Positions 63,839 through 64,000 of a DNA stretch of 64,000 bases are shown here, one piece after another. This DNA comes from Streptomyces sp. SAI-127 (GTDB lineage: Bacteria; Actinomycetota; Actinomycetes; Streptomycetales; Streptomycetaceae): NCBI RefSeq assembly GCF_029894425.1, contig NZ_JARXYJ010000003.1, forward strand, positions 1 to 64,000, given 5' to 3'. Below the pieces are notes generated by a model. It was given only the letters and a program-made list of their open reading frames with translations, was not told the DNA's origin and made no database searches. The position numbers and the translations under genes were made by a program. Position 1 is the stretch's first letter, and every line of letters starts with the position of its first letter.

Positions 63839-64000
63839 GTGTCTTCTTCCACGGTGACTGCCCGTCGTCTGTCCGCCGCCGCGTTGGCGGCCGCCGCGAT
63901 CGTCGGGGCGGTGGCGCTGCCGGCGTCGGCGGCCGACCACGCCCGGCCCGACCGGACGAAGGTGGAGATCAGCGCGGTCCAGTACGACTCACCCGGCCGT
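63839..64000 (+). CDS. Secreted lamin-tail-domain protein (partial)
   Basis: The first 54 codons of a gene running off the window. GTG start, signal peptide ARRLSAAALAAAAIVGAVAL with cleavage after PASA, then ADHARPDRTKVEISAVQYDS. Streptomycete secreted proteins opening like this carry a lamin-tail (LTD) beta-sandwich domain. The 3' end is missing only because of the window edge. Confidence 0.7.
   Translation, partial: MSSSTVTARRLSAAALAAAAIVGAVALPASAADHARPDRTKVEISAVQYDSPGR

Noticed and set aside
1..64000. CRISPR arrays, restriction-modification operons, prophage structural genes, rRNA
   Set aside because: None seen. The regular boxes at 28.5 and 30.0 kb are 5-bp motifs at 10-bp steps, not CRISPR repeats.

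Overview
The window looks like an accessory stretch of a Streptomyces (or close actinobacterial) chromosome or large linear replicon. GC is very high, GTG starts and leaderless-type promoters are common, and the gene families are typically streptomycete: a SigR-like ECF sigma factor, an actinobacterial cydABDC cluster, a GAF/SpoIIE/HATPase phosphatase, DUF6083, DUF6416 and DUF6959 proteins, a lamin-tail secreted protein and a Tap-like helix-turn-helix protein. At least six insertion sequences or IS remnants and about twenty broken genes suggest a fast-decaying region, perhaps near a chromosome arm; that location is inference.

0.2-12.8 kb: an S9 peptidase; a MarR regulator and an MFS exporter sharing five copies of one palindromic operator; an ECF sigma factor; then the cytochrome bd cluster cydA-cydB-(81-aa membrane protein)-cydD-cydC. 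12.9-20.3 kb: a multidomain PP2C phosphatase, a wrecked etfA, an SRPBCC protein, and a two-component flavin monooxygenase (reductase plus oxygenase) divergent from an AraC regulator. 20.4-24.0 kb: fragments of a DnaB-like helicase, an Lrp/AsnC regulator and a MazF-like toxin, a lipoprotein, and an IS5/IS427-type element with a stop codon.

24.1-31.6 kb: a cluster of small accessory genes (SUKH/SMI1, DUF1877 with two stops, DUF6083, DUF6416, DUF6959, two PH-like membrane proteins). It is bracketed by two copies of a ~310-bp repeat that folds into a ~150-bp hairpin. Each hairpin is followed by a tiny two-segment membrane protein gene and then a tRNA-like sequence. Inside lie two mirror-symmetric TTCA box arrays with exact 10-bp spacing. 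31.7-34.0 kb: two parts of a nuclease-like protein lie on either side of a nitroreductase gene. 34.1-40.2 kb: a large secreted sedolisin (S53) protease with three C-terminal repeats, a HEAT-like protein, and an AraC/metallo-hydrolase divergent pair.

40.2-45.0 kb: a broken IS5 transposase, a WD40 protein between two copies of one IS end, and a debris field with pieces of an alcohol dehydrogenase, a GH74 glycosidase and an aromatic hydroxylase. 45.1-50.9 kb: an MMPL transporter, a RibD/DHFR-like reductase and a two-component system. 50.9-53.7 kb: adjacent insertion sequences, one with a non-transposase gene between its inverted repeats. 53.7-57.3 kb: a frameshifted esterase, an SDR, an NTF2-like protein and a divergent MerR regulator. 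57.4-64.0 kb: IS1380 and IS256 remnants, a lipoprotein, a membrane protein, a Tap-like HTH protein, a RHH/MazF toxin-antitoxin pair, a methyltransferase and the start of a lamin-tail secreted protein.

All calls were made by eye from sequence and translations; no searches or structure predictions were run.
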